A stretch of DNA of 64,000 nucleotides, from assembly GCA_035559435.1 (NCBI GenBank), contig DATMBC010000019.1:1-64000 (forward strand), read 5' to 3'. This document shows positions 55,265 to 63,560 of this stretch, one piece after another; position 1 is the first letter of the stretch, and every line of letters starts with the position of its first letter. Origin of the DNA: a bacterium. Lineage in GTDB: Bacteria > Zixibacteria > MSB-5A5 > WJJR01. The translations under genes and the position numbers were made by a program. Under the pieces are notes generated by a model. The model was not told the DNA's origin, did not search any database, and was given only the letters and a program-made list of their open reading frames with translations.

Positions 55265-55414
55265 ATGAAGCGGACATTTCAACCATCGAATCGGAAGAAG
55301 CTCAACGACCACGGGTTCCGTAAGCGCATGTCGACCCGCGATGGTCGCGAGGTTTTGAAGCGTCGTCGCGCCAAGGGCCGCAAGCGTTTGACCGTGCAAG
55401 CCTCCGGCAAGTAA
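55265..55414 (+). CDS. rpmH: 50S ribosomal protein L34
   Basis: The 49-residue, very basic protein begins [12 protein letters not shown] and contains HGFRKRM and [16 protein letters not shown], the L34 signature. Size is normal (44-50 residues). AAAGGA precedes the ATG. Its stop overlaps the rnpA start (TAATG). Confidence 0.97.
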   Translation: MKRTFQPSNRKKLNDHGFRKRMSTRDGREVLKRRRAKGRKRLTVQASGK

Positions 55415-55836
55415 TGGTCGATCCATTGAACGCAGCGTTCCCCACCAGCGGCCACCCGTTTCGCTTCCCTCGTCAGTTTCGGCTGAAAAGCCCCCACATC
55501 ATCCGTGCGATCATGCAAGATGGCACGTCGCACCGGCGGCGGTGGGATGCTTTTCGTCTGATCTGGCCGTCGCGGAGCGAGGCAACGGCCGATGCCACGC
55601 CGCGTTTTGCCTTTGTCATTTCACGCGACGCCGGTCCGGCGGTGGTGCGCAATCGCATCAAGCGCCGTCTGCGTGAGGCGGTGCGTCTGGCGAAGTCCTC
55701 CTGGCCTGCTGCGTCGGTGCCGATCATCCTGCGCATTAACAGCGATCGCGCCGCGCAACTTCCCTTCGCCGCATTGCAGTCACAAGTTCATCAGGCGTTG
55801 GCGGACGTCAAACGACATCTGCCCGGGAGCGGCTGA
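55414..55836 (+). CDS. rnpA: Ribonuclease P protein component
   Basis: RnpA assists the catalytic RNA in 5' maturation of tRNAs. The 140-residue protein has the start region FPRQFRLKSPHIIRAIM, the central FAFVISRDAGPAVVRNRIKRRLREAVR with the RNR motif, and a normal length with an N-terminal extension of about 15 residues. The ATG overlaps the rpmH stop, as is common for this gene pair. Confidence 0.93.
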   Translation: MVDPLNAAFPTSGHPFRFPRQFRLKSPHIIRAIMQDGTSHRRRWDAFRLIWPSRSEATADATPRFAFVISRDAGPAVVRNRIKRRLREAVRLAKSSWPAASVPIILRINSDRAAQLPFAALQSQVHQALADVKRHLPGSG

Positions 55837-55837
55837 G

Positions 55838-56092
55838 ATGACCGCTTCCCGCCGCCGGCTGGCCGAGCGCGCGCTGGTCGGCATTCTGATCTTCATGGTG
55901 CGCGCCTATCAACTGCTGATCGCGCCGTTGTGGGTCGGCGGGTGCCGTCATTATCCTTCCTGCTCGGCCTACGCGGTTGAAGCATTGCAAGCGCATGGGG
56001 CAAAACGTGGTACGCGGATGGCCATCGGACGGCTCCTCCGCTGCCGGCCGGGCGGCACCTATGGCTACGATCCGGTGGAGCATGTTAAGTAA
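55838..56092 (+). CDS. yidD: Membrane protein insertion efficiency factor YidD
   Basis: The 84-residue protein has an amphipathic N-terminal helix (LVGILIFMVRAYQLLIAPLW) and the family motif GGCRHYPSCSAYAVEALQAHGAKRG with three cysteines, followed by RLLRCRPGGTYGYDPV. YidD supports YidC-dependent insertion of membrane proteins. The gene starts 1 nt after rnpA and ends 15 nt before yidC. Confidence 0.95.
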   Translation: MTASRRRLAERALVGILIFMVRAYQLLIAPLWVGGCRHYPSCSAYAVEALQAHGAKRGTRMAIGRLLRCRPGGTYGYDPVEHVK

Positions 56093-56107
56093 CTGAATGG
56101 AAACAGG

Positions 56108-57874
56108 ATGAGTCAGCAAACCCAGCCATTCGACTCCAAGTCATTCCTCGCCTTTGGCGTGCTTCTGGCCTTGGTGCTCCTGCTACCGATCTACTGGGAG
56201 TGGATCGGATACAACCCGGCTTCCGCCCCGCCGAAGCAGGAAGCCACCGATTCATCTTTAGTTGCCGAGCCGGTCGCTGGGACAGACAAGTCAATATCAA
56301 TAGATTCAGCAAGTTATGGTGCTACCGATACGGCGATTGTCGGGCGATTTGCCGTGCCGGAGGGCTGGACGGAGCAGTTTGTCGTTGTCTCGACGCCCAA
56401 GTATGATGCCATCTTCTCGACCCGCGGCGCACGCCTGGTCAACTTGGTGCTGAAGAACTTCACCTACACCGACGCGGCACGCCGCGGCCAGCCCTTGGTC
56501 CTGCTCGATTCGATCGATGCGGCGGCGGGCATCGGCCCGCGTTTCCGTTTTGCCAACGAACAAATCGACCTGTCGCAGTCGGCCTTCACCGCCGATCAGA
56601 ATGCGATCACCCTCTCCGGAGCCGATTCGGCGACGGTGCGGTTTACCGCGCAGTCTCCCGCCGGCGCCGTCTGGACCATCGCCTACACGTTCTTTGCCGA
56701 TCGGTATGACTTCACCACCCGCCTGGCGATTCCCGAGCCGTGGAAGGATGGTGTCGAGCGCGAGTTGTATTTCGGCTGGCAGGGCGGCCTCTGGCCGACC
56801 GAGCCCGATGTCGAGGGGGACAACGCCGACTTCGCCGCCATCGCGCTCATGGGCGACAAGGATCTCGAGAAGGTCGGCGGGGTCGATCGCGAAAATCCGG
56901 TGACCAATTTCGGCGGATTGACCCGCTGGGCGGCGGTGCGCACCAAGTATTTCGTCAGCGCCACCATCCCGCGTTCGCATGAAGGCGAGGCCTTCCGGGT
57001 CGAGGCGACGGAGCGTCCCTTCTTCTTCGACGGGGTCCGTCACACGATCAAGGCCTTCTCCGCCTCGGTGCGCACGCAACTGCGCGCCGGCGAGCCGATC
57101 GATCAGACCTTCTCGGTCTACATCGGCCCGATCGACTACGACCTGCTGAAGTCCTACAAACTCGGGCTGGAGGAGATGGTCGATCTTGGCTGGCGCTGGA
57201 TCGTGCGGCCCTTCTCGCTGCTGTTCCTCTGGCTCTTCCAGATGCTCTACGCGGTCTTTTCCAATTACGGCGTGGTCATCATCGTCTTCGCCCTCATCAT
57301 CAAGGCGATCTTCCATCCGCTGACCAAAAAGCAGGTCCTCTCGATGCGGAAGATGCAGGCGCTGGCGCCGAAGATGGAGAAGCTCAAGGAGCGCTTCAAA
57401 TCCGATCCGGCGCGGATGAACCAGGAGATGATGAAGCTCTACAAGGAGGCCGGGATCAATCCGCTGTCCGGCTGCCTGCCGCTATTGCCGCAGTTGCCGA
57501 TCTTCTATGCCCTCTTCCAGGTCTTCCGCACCACCATCGAGCTGCGCGGGGCGCCGTTTGCCGGCTGGCTCACCGATCTGTCGCAGAAGGATCCATACTA
57601 CATCCTGCCGATCATCATGACCGTCAGCATGTTCGTGCAGCAGAAACTCTCCAGCAGCGATCCGAAGCAGAAGATGCTTTTGTATCTCATGCCGCTGATC
57701 TTCGGCTTCATGTTCCGCAACTTCCCGGCGGGGCTCACGCTCTACTGGACGATGTTCAACATTTTCTCGATCGTCGAGCAGGTCTGGCTGATCGGCCACC
57801 CGTCGAAAGACAACGGCATCTCCGCCGATGGCGAAGTCGGCACCGGGAAGATCATCAGCGCGAAGACGACCTGA
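56108..57874 (+). CDS. yidC: Membrane protein insertase YidC
   Basis: YidC inserts and folds inner-membrane proteins with or without the Sec translocon. The 588-residue protein has one N-terminal helix, a large periplasmic beta domain (about 65-340), and the C-terminal five-helix core with FSNYGVVIIVFALIIKAIFHPLTKKQ, MNQEMMKLYKEAGINPLSGCLPLL and PAGLTLYWTMFNIFS. Length fits the Gram-negative form. ACAGG lies just before the ATG. Confidence 0.96.
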   Translation: MSQQTQPFDSKSFLAFGVLLALVLLLPIYWEWIGYNPASAPPKQEATDSSLVAEPVAGTDKSISIDSASYGATDTAIVGRFAVPEGWTEQFVVVSTPKYDAIFSTRGARLVNLVLKNFTYTDAARRGQPLVLLDSIDAAAGIGPRFRFANEQIDLSQSAFTADQNAITLSGADSATVRFTAQSPAGAVWTIAYTFFADRYDFTTRLAIPEPWKDGVERELYFGWQGGLWPTEPDVEGDNADFAAIALMGDKDLEKVGGVDRENPVTNFGGLTRWAAVRTKYFVSATIPRSHEGEAFRVEATERPFFFDGVRHTIKAFSASVRTQLRAGEPIDQTFSVYIGPIDYDLLKSYKLGLEEMVDLGWRWIVRPFSLLFLWLFQMLYAVFSNYGVVIIVFALIIKAIFHPLTKKQVLSMRKMQALAPKMEKLKERFKSDPARMNQEMMKLYKEAGINPLSGCLPLLPQLPIFYALFQVFRTTIELRGAPFAGWLTDLSQKDPYYILPIIMTVSMFVQQKLSSSDPKQKMLLYLMPLIFGFMFRNFPAGLTLYWTMFNIFSIVEQVWLIGHPSKDNGISADGEVGTGKIISAKTT

Positions 57875-57880
57875 AGTGAC

Positions 57881-57910
57881 AGCCTGCCCTGACCACGGTC
57901 ACGGCAGGCT
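57881..57910 (+). terminator. Strong hairpin after yidC
   Basis: An 8-bp outer stem (AGCCTGCC at 57881-57888 with 57903-57910) encloses a 5-bp inner stem (TGACC-AC-GGTCA) with a single 1x1 mismatch. No T-run follows, so it may end the operon by Rho or act as a 3' protecting structure. Confidence 0.55.
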
Positions 57911-57914
57911 CACT

Positions 57915-58050
57915 CCGACATCGGAACGCGCGCCGTAGGCGGTGGGCGCGTGTGTCCTTGTTAGACAGCTGCATAATGGCTGCCCGTTTGTGCGAGCCCT
58001 GACCGAGGTTAAGGGCCACGCCTCGCGACGGTGTCCTCCCGGACACGAAA
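57915..58050 (+). ncRNA. Possible structured RNA between yidC and mnmE (6S-like 3' part)
   Basis: The 170-bp gap is GC-rich and packed with potential stems: ACGCGC with GCGCGT (57930-57957 region), GCCCT-ACC with GGT-AGGGC (about 57997-58018) and GTGTCC with GGACAC (58031-58046). The segment CCCTGACCGAGGTTAAGGGC followed by CACGCCTCGCGACGGTGTC resembles the 3' half of E. coli 6S RNA. The total is shorter than usual 6S RNAs. Identification is tentative. Confidence 0.25.
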
Positions 58051-58080
58051 TCGGGTGTTAGCTTTGCGTATATTCCCCGT

Positions 58081-59505
58081 ATGTCAGTCCCAACGCGCAT
58101 CGATCTGGCCGCGACCATTGTCGCCATCGCCACGCCCATCGGACGGGGCGGACTGGGAGTGATCCGGCTTTCGGGCAATGACGCACTGACGATTGCCGAT
58201 CGGGTGTTTCGCGCCACGACCGGAACGCGTCTGCTCGATGCGGCCGGGTATACGGTTCACTACGGGCGGGCGGTCGATCCAGGGTCCGGCATTGTCATCG
58301 ACGAAGCATTGGCCACGGTCTTCCGCAAGCCGCACTCCTACACCGGCGAAGACTCTGTCGAATTCTCCACCCATGGCGGGCCGGTGGTGATGCGCCGGCT
58401 GCTGGCCGTGCTGCTTTCGCATGGCGCGGTGATGGCCCAGCCGGGGGAGTTCACCCTGCGCGCCTTCCTCAATGGCCGCATCGATTTGACCGAGGCCGAA
58501 GCGGTCGCCGATCTGATCGATGCCAAGACCAGCGAGTCGGCCGCCGCCGCGCTGGCGCAATTGCAGGGGGCATTGCACGAGGAGATTGCCGCGCTGCGCG
58601 CCGAACTGGTGGCGGCGCTGGCGCGTCTGGAGATGGGCATCGACTTCACCGAAGAGGACCTGCCGCCGGAGGAATTGGCGTCGGTTCGGCAGCGTCTGCA
58701 TCGCGTCGACGAGCGCATCGTCCATCTGCTGGCCGGCTACCAACGCGGGCGCATTCTGCGCGATGGATTTGTAGTCGTGCTGGCCGGTCCGCCGAATGTC
58801 GGCAAGTCGACGTTGTTCAACCGGCTGGCGCAGGACGAGCGCGCCATCGTCACCGACATCCCCGGCACCACCCGCGACATCCTGCGCGAATACATCAATC
58901 TTGATGGCTGGCCGGTCTGTCTGGTCGACACCGCCGGCATCCGTGAAGCGACCGATCTGGTCGAGAAGATCGGCGTGGAGCGCTCGGAAGGGGCCATCCG
59001 TTCGGCCGATGCGGTGATCTGGCTGGTGGACGCCGGCGTCGATTGGGCTGCGCAGAAGCCGCCGGCCTCGTTCCATGATCTTCCCATTCCCTGGCTGGTG
59101 GCGGTGAACAAGCTGGACACCGCCGTCGATCCGGATGGCGCGGTGCGCGAGATCGCGGCGCATCACGCGCCGACCTTCCGACGGATTCCCGCAGTCAGCG
59201 GCCTGTCGGCGCGCTCTGGCGACGGGCTGGATCAGTTGATCGCGGTGATCAAGCAATGGATCGACCAGCGCGGCATCGGCGGCAATGAGGCGGCGATAGC
59301 GATCAACGACCGCCACCGCGCCGCGCTCCTGCGCGCCCGGGACTGCGTCCAACAATCGTTGCAGGCCATCGAGACCGACGGCACCCCCGAGCTGGCCGCC
59401 TTCGAAACCCGCAACGCCGCGGTCGCCCTGGGCGAGATCATCGGCGAGACGACCAGCGAAGATGTGCTGGCGCACATCTTCGCCGGTTTCTGCATTGGAA
59501 AATAG
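58081..59505 (+). CDS. mnmE: tRNA modification GTPase MnmE
   Basis: MnmE works with MnmG to add the carboxymethylaminomethyl group at U34 of tRNAs. The 474-residue protein has the N-terminal folate-binding domain (ATIVAIATPIGRGGLGVIRLSG), a helical domain, the inserted GTPase domain (VVLAGPPNVGKSTLFNRLAQ, IVTDIPGTTRD, DTAGIREATD, VAVNKLD) and the C-terminal CIGK motif containing the catalytic cysteine. A TATATT box ends only 6 nt before the ATG, so the promoter is unclear. Gene order after yidC is conserved in many bacteria. Confidence 0.97.
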   Translation: MSVPTRIDLAATIVAIATPIGRGGLGVIRLSGNDALTIADRVFRATTGTRLLDAAGYTVHYGRAVDPGSGIVIDEALATVFRKPHSYTGEDSVEFSTHGGPVVMRRLLAVLLSHGAVMAQPGEFTLRAFLNGRIDLTEAEAVADLIDAKTSESAAAALAQLQGALHEEIAALRAELVAALARLEMGIDFTEEDLPPEELASVRQRLHRVDERIVHLLAGYQRGRILRDGFVVVLAGPPNVGKSTLFNRLAQDERAIVTDIPGTTRDILREYINLDGWPVCLVDTAGIREATDLVEKIGVERSEGAIRSADAVIWLVDAGVDWAAQKPPASFHDLPIPWLVAVNKLDTAVDPDGAVREIAAHHAPTFRRIPAVSGLSARSGDGLDQLIAVIKQWIDQRGIGGNEAAIAINDRHRAALLRARDCVQQSLQAIETDGTPELAAFETRNAAVALGEIIGETTSEDVLAHIFAGFCIGK

Positions 59506-59507
59506 CG

Positions 59508-60983
59508 CTAGTCCTGCGGCGGCATCGCCGGCTCGGGCGACGGTCCTTCCTCGATGGAATTCGGGCCGGGGGTGACGCCGATGGCCACGGTCCCCACCGG
59601 CGCCTGCACGAGCATCGCCTTGGTGATGGTGATGACATCGGAGTAAGTGCCGCGCACCACGCTCAACACGCCGTTGGCCGGGACCAACGTGACCCCCGAC
59701 GTCACATTGTTGGTCGGGAAGAACATCGAGCCGACCAGGTTGCTGGGCTCGGGGTGGCCGATGTCGACGTAGATCGTGTTGACGCTCGGGAAGTCGTTGA
59801 CGAACTGCTCAAACTCATCGCGCTCAAACGAAGTCCCGGAATTGGCGCCGGAACCATCGGACTGGCAGCCGCCGTTGGTGTGCACGCCGATGGCCAGGTT
59901 GTTGCTTTCGCGAATGACCGGGCTGCCGGAGTTGGCCGGCTCGGTGTCGGTCTGGTAGGAGTGCCACCAGGCCGATCCACTGGACCCTTCGCCCTGATAG
60001 GGTCCGGTCGCGGTCTGCAGTGTTCCGTGGTTGCTGTTGCGGTTGCCGGTGGTTCCGGGTGGGGTGTTGTCGCGTCCGCAGCCGGTGATGCGAATCGTGG
60101 CGCCGTCGGCCGGTGTCGCGCGCGAGAGCCGGAAGAACGCGTTCTGCGCCAACGCCGGCATCAGCCCGGTGTTGGCGTTGGCGCCGACGGCGAAGACGCA
60201 CCAGTCATCGCCCAACGGCCCCACGCCCTCGCCGGGGAATTGCCAGGCGGTGTAGGCGCCGGTGATCGGGTACTGATCCTCGGGCGCGGCGGCCACCGGC
60301 GTGCCGCTGGGTGTCGATTGCGGAATGTTGAATTCGACCACGCCGCTGATGTCGGCGACGCCATCGGGCACCATCGGTCCGCTGTCATCGGGATCGAAAT
60401 CGCAGCAATGCCCCGCGGTGATGAAGGACGCGTTGGCCGTGATCCAGGCGGTGCACCCGTAGAAGAACAACCGCCCGACGCGCGCGTCGGTGGAGGCCAC
60501 CCGGCTGTCGCTGCCGCAGAGCGTCTTGATTGTCTTTAAGTCATCGTTGCCGAAAAACTCCCCCACGATCGCTTGTGTGACATCGACAAAGACACCGGTG
60601 TCTCCGACCGCGGTGTACAGTGTCAGCTCCACCGCATCGCCGTTGAAGACCGCGCTCTGGAGGCCCCATTCCTTTAATGTGGCGGCGTTGTGCCGCTGGA
60701 CGGCGCCGTCGAGCAGGGACCGCAGCGTGATGTGGCTGCGTTCGCCGAGGTGCGCGGCGCCGATACGCAATTGCAGCCACGCGGCGCCTTTGATTTGAAT
60801 CGTCTCGCGAAAAGCGACCTGTTCCTCCCCGCCCTTGTTGGAGATTGTCCCGGAGTAGACCGCCAGATCCTGTTTGTGATACTTCGGCGGATCGAGGATC
60901 TCCGCCCGCACCGCCGGCGCCGAAAGCAGCATCGCTGCCAGCGCCATGGTGGCCGCGCGCCTTGTCCGCATCGATGGTCTCAT
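59508..60983 (-). CDS. Secreted trypsin-like serine protease
   Basis: The 491-residue protein has a signal peptide (about 1-28) and an N-terminal beta domain (about 30-150). A chymotrypsin-fold protease domain follows: the His in SFITAGHCCDF, the Asp in GDDWCVFAVG and the nucleophile Ser in ANSGSPVIRES form the triad. Paired cysteines (GCTAW, GHCC, GCGRD, GGCQSD) suggest disulfides. A C-terminal beta segment (about 420-491) follows. It should act outside the cell; the target is unknown. It ends 2 nt from the convergent mnmE stop and is followed upstream by another secreted-protein gene in the same direction. Confidence 0.82.
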   Translation of the reverse strand: MRPSMRTRRAATMALAAMLLSAPAVRAEILDPPKYHKQDLAVYSGTISNKGGEEQVAFRETIQIKGAAWLQLRIGAAHLGERSHITLRSLLDGAVQRHNAATLKEWGLQSAVFNGDAVELTLYTAVGDTGVFVDVTQAIVGEFFGNDDLKTIKTLCGSDSRVASTDARVGRLFFYGCTAWITANASFITAGHCCDFDPDDSGPMVPDGVADISGVVEFNIPQSTPSGTPVAAAPEDQYPITGAYTAWQFPGEGVGPLGDDWCVFAVGANANTGLMPALAQNAFFRLSRATPADGATIRITGCGRDNTPPGTTGNRNSNHGTLQTATGPYQGEGSSGSAWWHSYQTDTEPANSGSPVIRESNNLAIGVHTNGGCQSDGSGANSGTSFERDEFEQFVNDFPSVNTIYVDIGHPEPSNLVGSMFFPTNNVTSGVTLVPANGVLSVVRGTYSDVITITKAMLVQAPVGTVAIGVTPGPNSIEEGPSPEPAMPPQD

Positions 60984-61002
60984 TGTCGGCCTCCCGTTGC
61001 TC

Positions 61003-62676
61003 CTACTGCAGGTTGACGAGGACCAGGACCAGCCCTTGTCCCGATGAGAGCCGTGTCATCGCCTTGCCGATGATGGCGCCGTGCGCGCGGTCATAATCGT
61101 CGGCGCACATGGCATGGCCGGGGCGATCGGCGGTGGTGAGCAAATCGCCGATCTCGATCGGGCCGACGTCGGCGTCGGCGAGGACGTAAACACGACCAGT
61201 CAACGCCACCGGATGATGGCCGTCGGCGCTGGTGCCCTCCTGGCGCATCAGCATGCCGGGGATGACGCCGCCCGCGCCGCTGATGATGCCGGCGACCGCA
61301 CGGCAGTATCCGCCTTCGGAGACGGCCAGCTCGCCGGGGTGATTTGGATCGATGCAGACCACTGCGCCGGGCACCGGCGCCATCCCCGACGGGCTCGGGT
61401 TGATGTCGAATTGCTCGGAGAGATCGGCGCCGCCGGTGATTTCCAGCACCTGTGTGGTTACGCGTCCCGGGCCGTTGCCGGGGGAGGCATCCATGTTAAT
61501 GGTCACGTTGCCGGCGCCGTCGCGCAGTTCGATCTGCGCGCCGTTGCCCGCCGCCTCGGCGGCGATGATATCGACCGTGCGGGTGCCGTCATCGTCATAC
61601 AAGGACAAACGCCCGGCGCCGACCGTGCCGTTGAACAGGCCGTCGGTGGTCAGGATGGCGCGCGTGGACTGGGTGGAATCGTAGAGCCGGATGGTGCCGT
61701 GGTTGTTTTCGTCGGCGTCCAGTTCGATCGTCTGGCGACCGTTGCTGTTGTAGAAATTCGCGCCACCACCCCCGCCGCCGCCGAAGGCGTCGAGCATGAC
61801 CGTATTGCGCGTCCCGTCGCCGAGCGTGAACACTGCCCCGCCGTCGCCGGCGTCGGCGTCGAGATCGATGTTGACCCGCGAGGGCGTGTTCAGTTGGAGC
61901 ATGCCGCTGTTGCCGTCATTGGCGTCGACCACCACGCCCAGCGTGGCGCCGCTGTAGTACATCTGGATAAACCCGCCATTGCCGGTGGCGGTGCTGCCGA
62001 GAGTCGTGGTCGGGTTGCCGAGTTCGTCGTAGGTGCGCAGAATGCCGCCGCCGGAACCGTTGCGAACCAGACTGACGAAGACATCGCCGTCGATGTTCTC
62101 GACCAGTTCGATGGCGTTATACGCTTCGACCTGTCCGATCTCGCCGTTGAGTTTGACACGCGGGAAGGTGGTGCCGTCGCGGACGATGACGTTGCCCGGG
62201 TCGCCGAGATCGCCGATGTAGACGTCGCTGTGCACGCGAATGTCGCCGAAGATGTCGCCGCCGCTGGCGTTGTCGACGGTCGTGATGCGATGGGAGTAGG
62301 GCGTCGTGATCATCTGCACCCGCGGCAGGACCACCCCCGACTCGACATGCTGCACCTCCAGCCACTGCTCGCCGGCCGAGAACACCGACTCACCCAAGGG
62401 GTGGGTTTCGCCCAGTCGCGCGTTCCAGAGGCCGTTGGCATCGAGCGTGACCACATGCTGTTCCTGTCCCACCACCTGCGGCCAGATTTCACGCGTGTCG
62501 GTCGGAGAAGGAAAGATCTTGAAGATGAGCGTGGCGGTTCCCGCCGCCAACGGCGCGCCGTTGGCGTCGGTCAGACGACCCTGCACATGAATCAGGGTGG
62601 GCACTGCGGCTTGGACGCCGGCTGTCATCGGCAGGCCGACGAGCCCCAGGACAACGAGCAGGAATTTGGGACGCAT
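61003..62676 (-). CDS. Secreted beta-repeat protein with conserved C-terminal chaperone-like domain
   Basis: The 557-residue protein has a signal peptide (about 1-23), an N-terminal beta-sandwich (LIHVQGRLTDANGAPLAAGTATLIFKIF) and a long central region of short Gly/Asp-rich beta repeats (about 130-430), similar to phage-fibre or beta-helix shafts. The C-terminal 120 residues contain HHPVALTGRVYVLADADVGPIEIGDLL and GAIIGKAMTRLSSGQGLVLVLVNLQ, a domain found at the ends of tail-fibre-like and cell-surface proteins. Function is unknown; it is probably extracellular. The gene lies 20 nt upstream of the protease gene in the same orientation. Confidence 0.7.
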   Translation of the reverse strand: MRPKFLLVVLGLVGLPMTAGVQAAVPTLIHVQGRLTDANGAPLAAGTATLIFKIFPSPTDTREIWPQVVGQEQHVVTLDANGLWNARLGETHPLGESVFSAGEQWLEVQHVESGVVLPRVQMITTPYSHRITTVDNASGGDIFGDIRVHSDVYIGDLGDPGNVIVRDGTTFPRVKLNGEIGQVEAYNAIELVENIDGDVFVSLVRNGSGGGILRTYDELGNPTTTLGSTATGNGGFIQMYYSGATLGVVVDANDGNSGMLQLNTPSRVNIDLDADAGDGGAVFTLGDGTRNTVMLDAFGGGGGGGANFYNSNGRQTIELDADENNHGTIRLYDSTQSTRAILTTDGLFNGTVGAGRLSLYDDDGTRTVDIIAAEAAGNGAQIELRDGAGNVTINMDASPGNGPGRVTTQVLEITGGADLSEQFDINPSPSGMAPVPGAVVCIDPNHPGELAVSEGGYCRAVAGIISGAGGVIPGMLMRQEGTSADGHHPVALTGRVYVLADADVGPIEIGDLLTTADRPGHAMCADDYDRAHGAIIGKAMTRLSSGQGLVLVLVNLQ

Positions 62677-62818
62677 GGACAGACTCCTCCGCAGGGGGTG
62701 CGCGTGCTAAATTGTCAGAATCTTCGGGGCAGGACCCTCGAAGCGAGAACAGGATCAACATACAGGATGGATTTTCTCCGGAAAACAGAAATCGCATCCC
62801 CGGACGGGGAGGAGCGCC

Positions 62819-63388
62819 ATGGGGCTATCGATCCGGACTTTGCCTGAAGGGTTCCCGCGGCTGGAGACCACGCGCCTGTTGTTGCGCGCCTTCGAGTTGG
62901 CCGATGCGTCCCGCGTGAAACTGCTGGCCGGCGACCGGGCCGTGGCTGCCACCACCGCCCGCATTCCGCACCCCTATCCCGACGGTGAAGCCGAGCGCTG
63001 GATCGCCACGCATGCCATCGCATTCGCCGAGGGGCGGGGGGTGAACCTGGCGATTGTGCGCCGTGGGGACGATCTGCTGGTGGGCAGCATCGGGCTTGAG
63101 ATCCAGCCGTGGCATGGGCGCGCGGAAGTCGGTTATTGGATCGGCCGTGAGTTCTGGGGGCAGGGGTATGCCACCGAGGCGTTGCGCGCGGTGCTTGACT
63201 ATGGGTTTGGACGCGGACTGCGCCGCATCTGGGCGGAGCATTTCGCCACCAATCCGGCCTCGGGACGAGTCCTGCAAAAGGCGGGGATGCGCCACGAGGG
63301 CACGCTGCGTCAGCACATGCTCAAGTGGGGCGAGCCGATGGACTGCGAAGTCTATGGTCTGCTGGCGGAGGAGTTTCGTCGGGAGTAA
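62819..63388 (+). CDS. GNAT acetyltransferase of the RimJ/RimL type
   Basis: The 189-residue protein starts with ETTRLLLRAFELADA, the usual RimJ-like beginning, followed by LVGSIGLEIQPWHGRAEVGYWIGREFWGQGYATEALRAV, which carries the acetyl-CoA-binding QGYATEA loop, and NPASGRVLQKAGMRHEGTLR. Such enzymes acetylate N-termini of ribosomal proteins or other amines; the acceptor is unknown. AGGAG precedes the ATG at 62819. It stands alone between secreted-protein genes. Confidence 0.9.
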   Translation: MGLSIRTLPEGFPRLETTRLLLRAFELADASRVKLLAGDRAVAATTARIPHPYPDGEAERWIATHAIAFAEGRGVNLAIVRRGDDLLVGSIGLEIQPWHGRAEVGYWIGREFWGQGYATEALRAVLDYGFGRGLRRIWAEHFATNPASGRVLQKAGMRHEGTLRQHMLKWGEPMDCEVYGLLAEEFRRE

Positions 63389-63491
63389 TCGACCTTCCCC
63401 GCCTCACCTGTCGGCGCGCGGTTGGGGATTCCCATCCACAATCGCTGATTTCCTCAGCCTGACAATACTTTTATTCCTGGTCAAATCCGAC

Positions 63492-63519
63492 TTGAGAAGC
63501 GGGATTTGCGCGCTATCTT
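63492..63519 (+). promoter_or_regulatory. Promoter of the terminal secreted-protein gene
   Basis: TTGAGA (63492-63497) and TATCTT (63514-63519) are spaced by 16 bp, like the rpmH promoter, and lie about 42 nt before the ATG at 63561. Confidence 0.6.
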
Positions 63520-63560
63520 GGAGTGGTCCGCAGTTCCTCACCCTGCTTGTGGAGGTTGAG

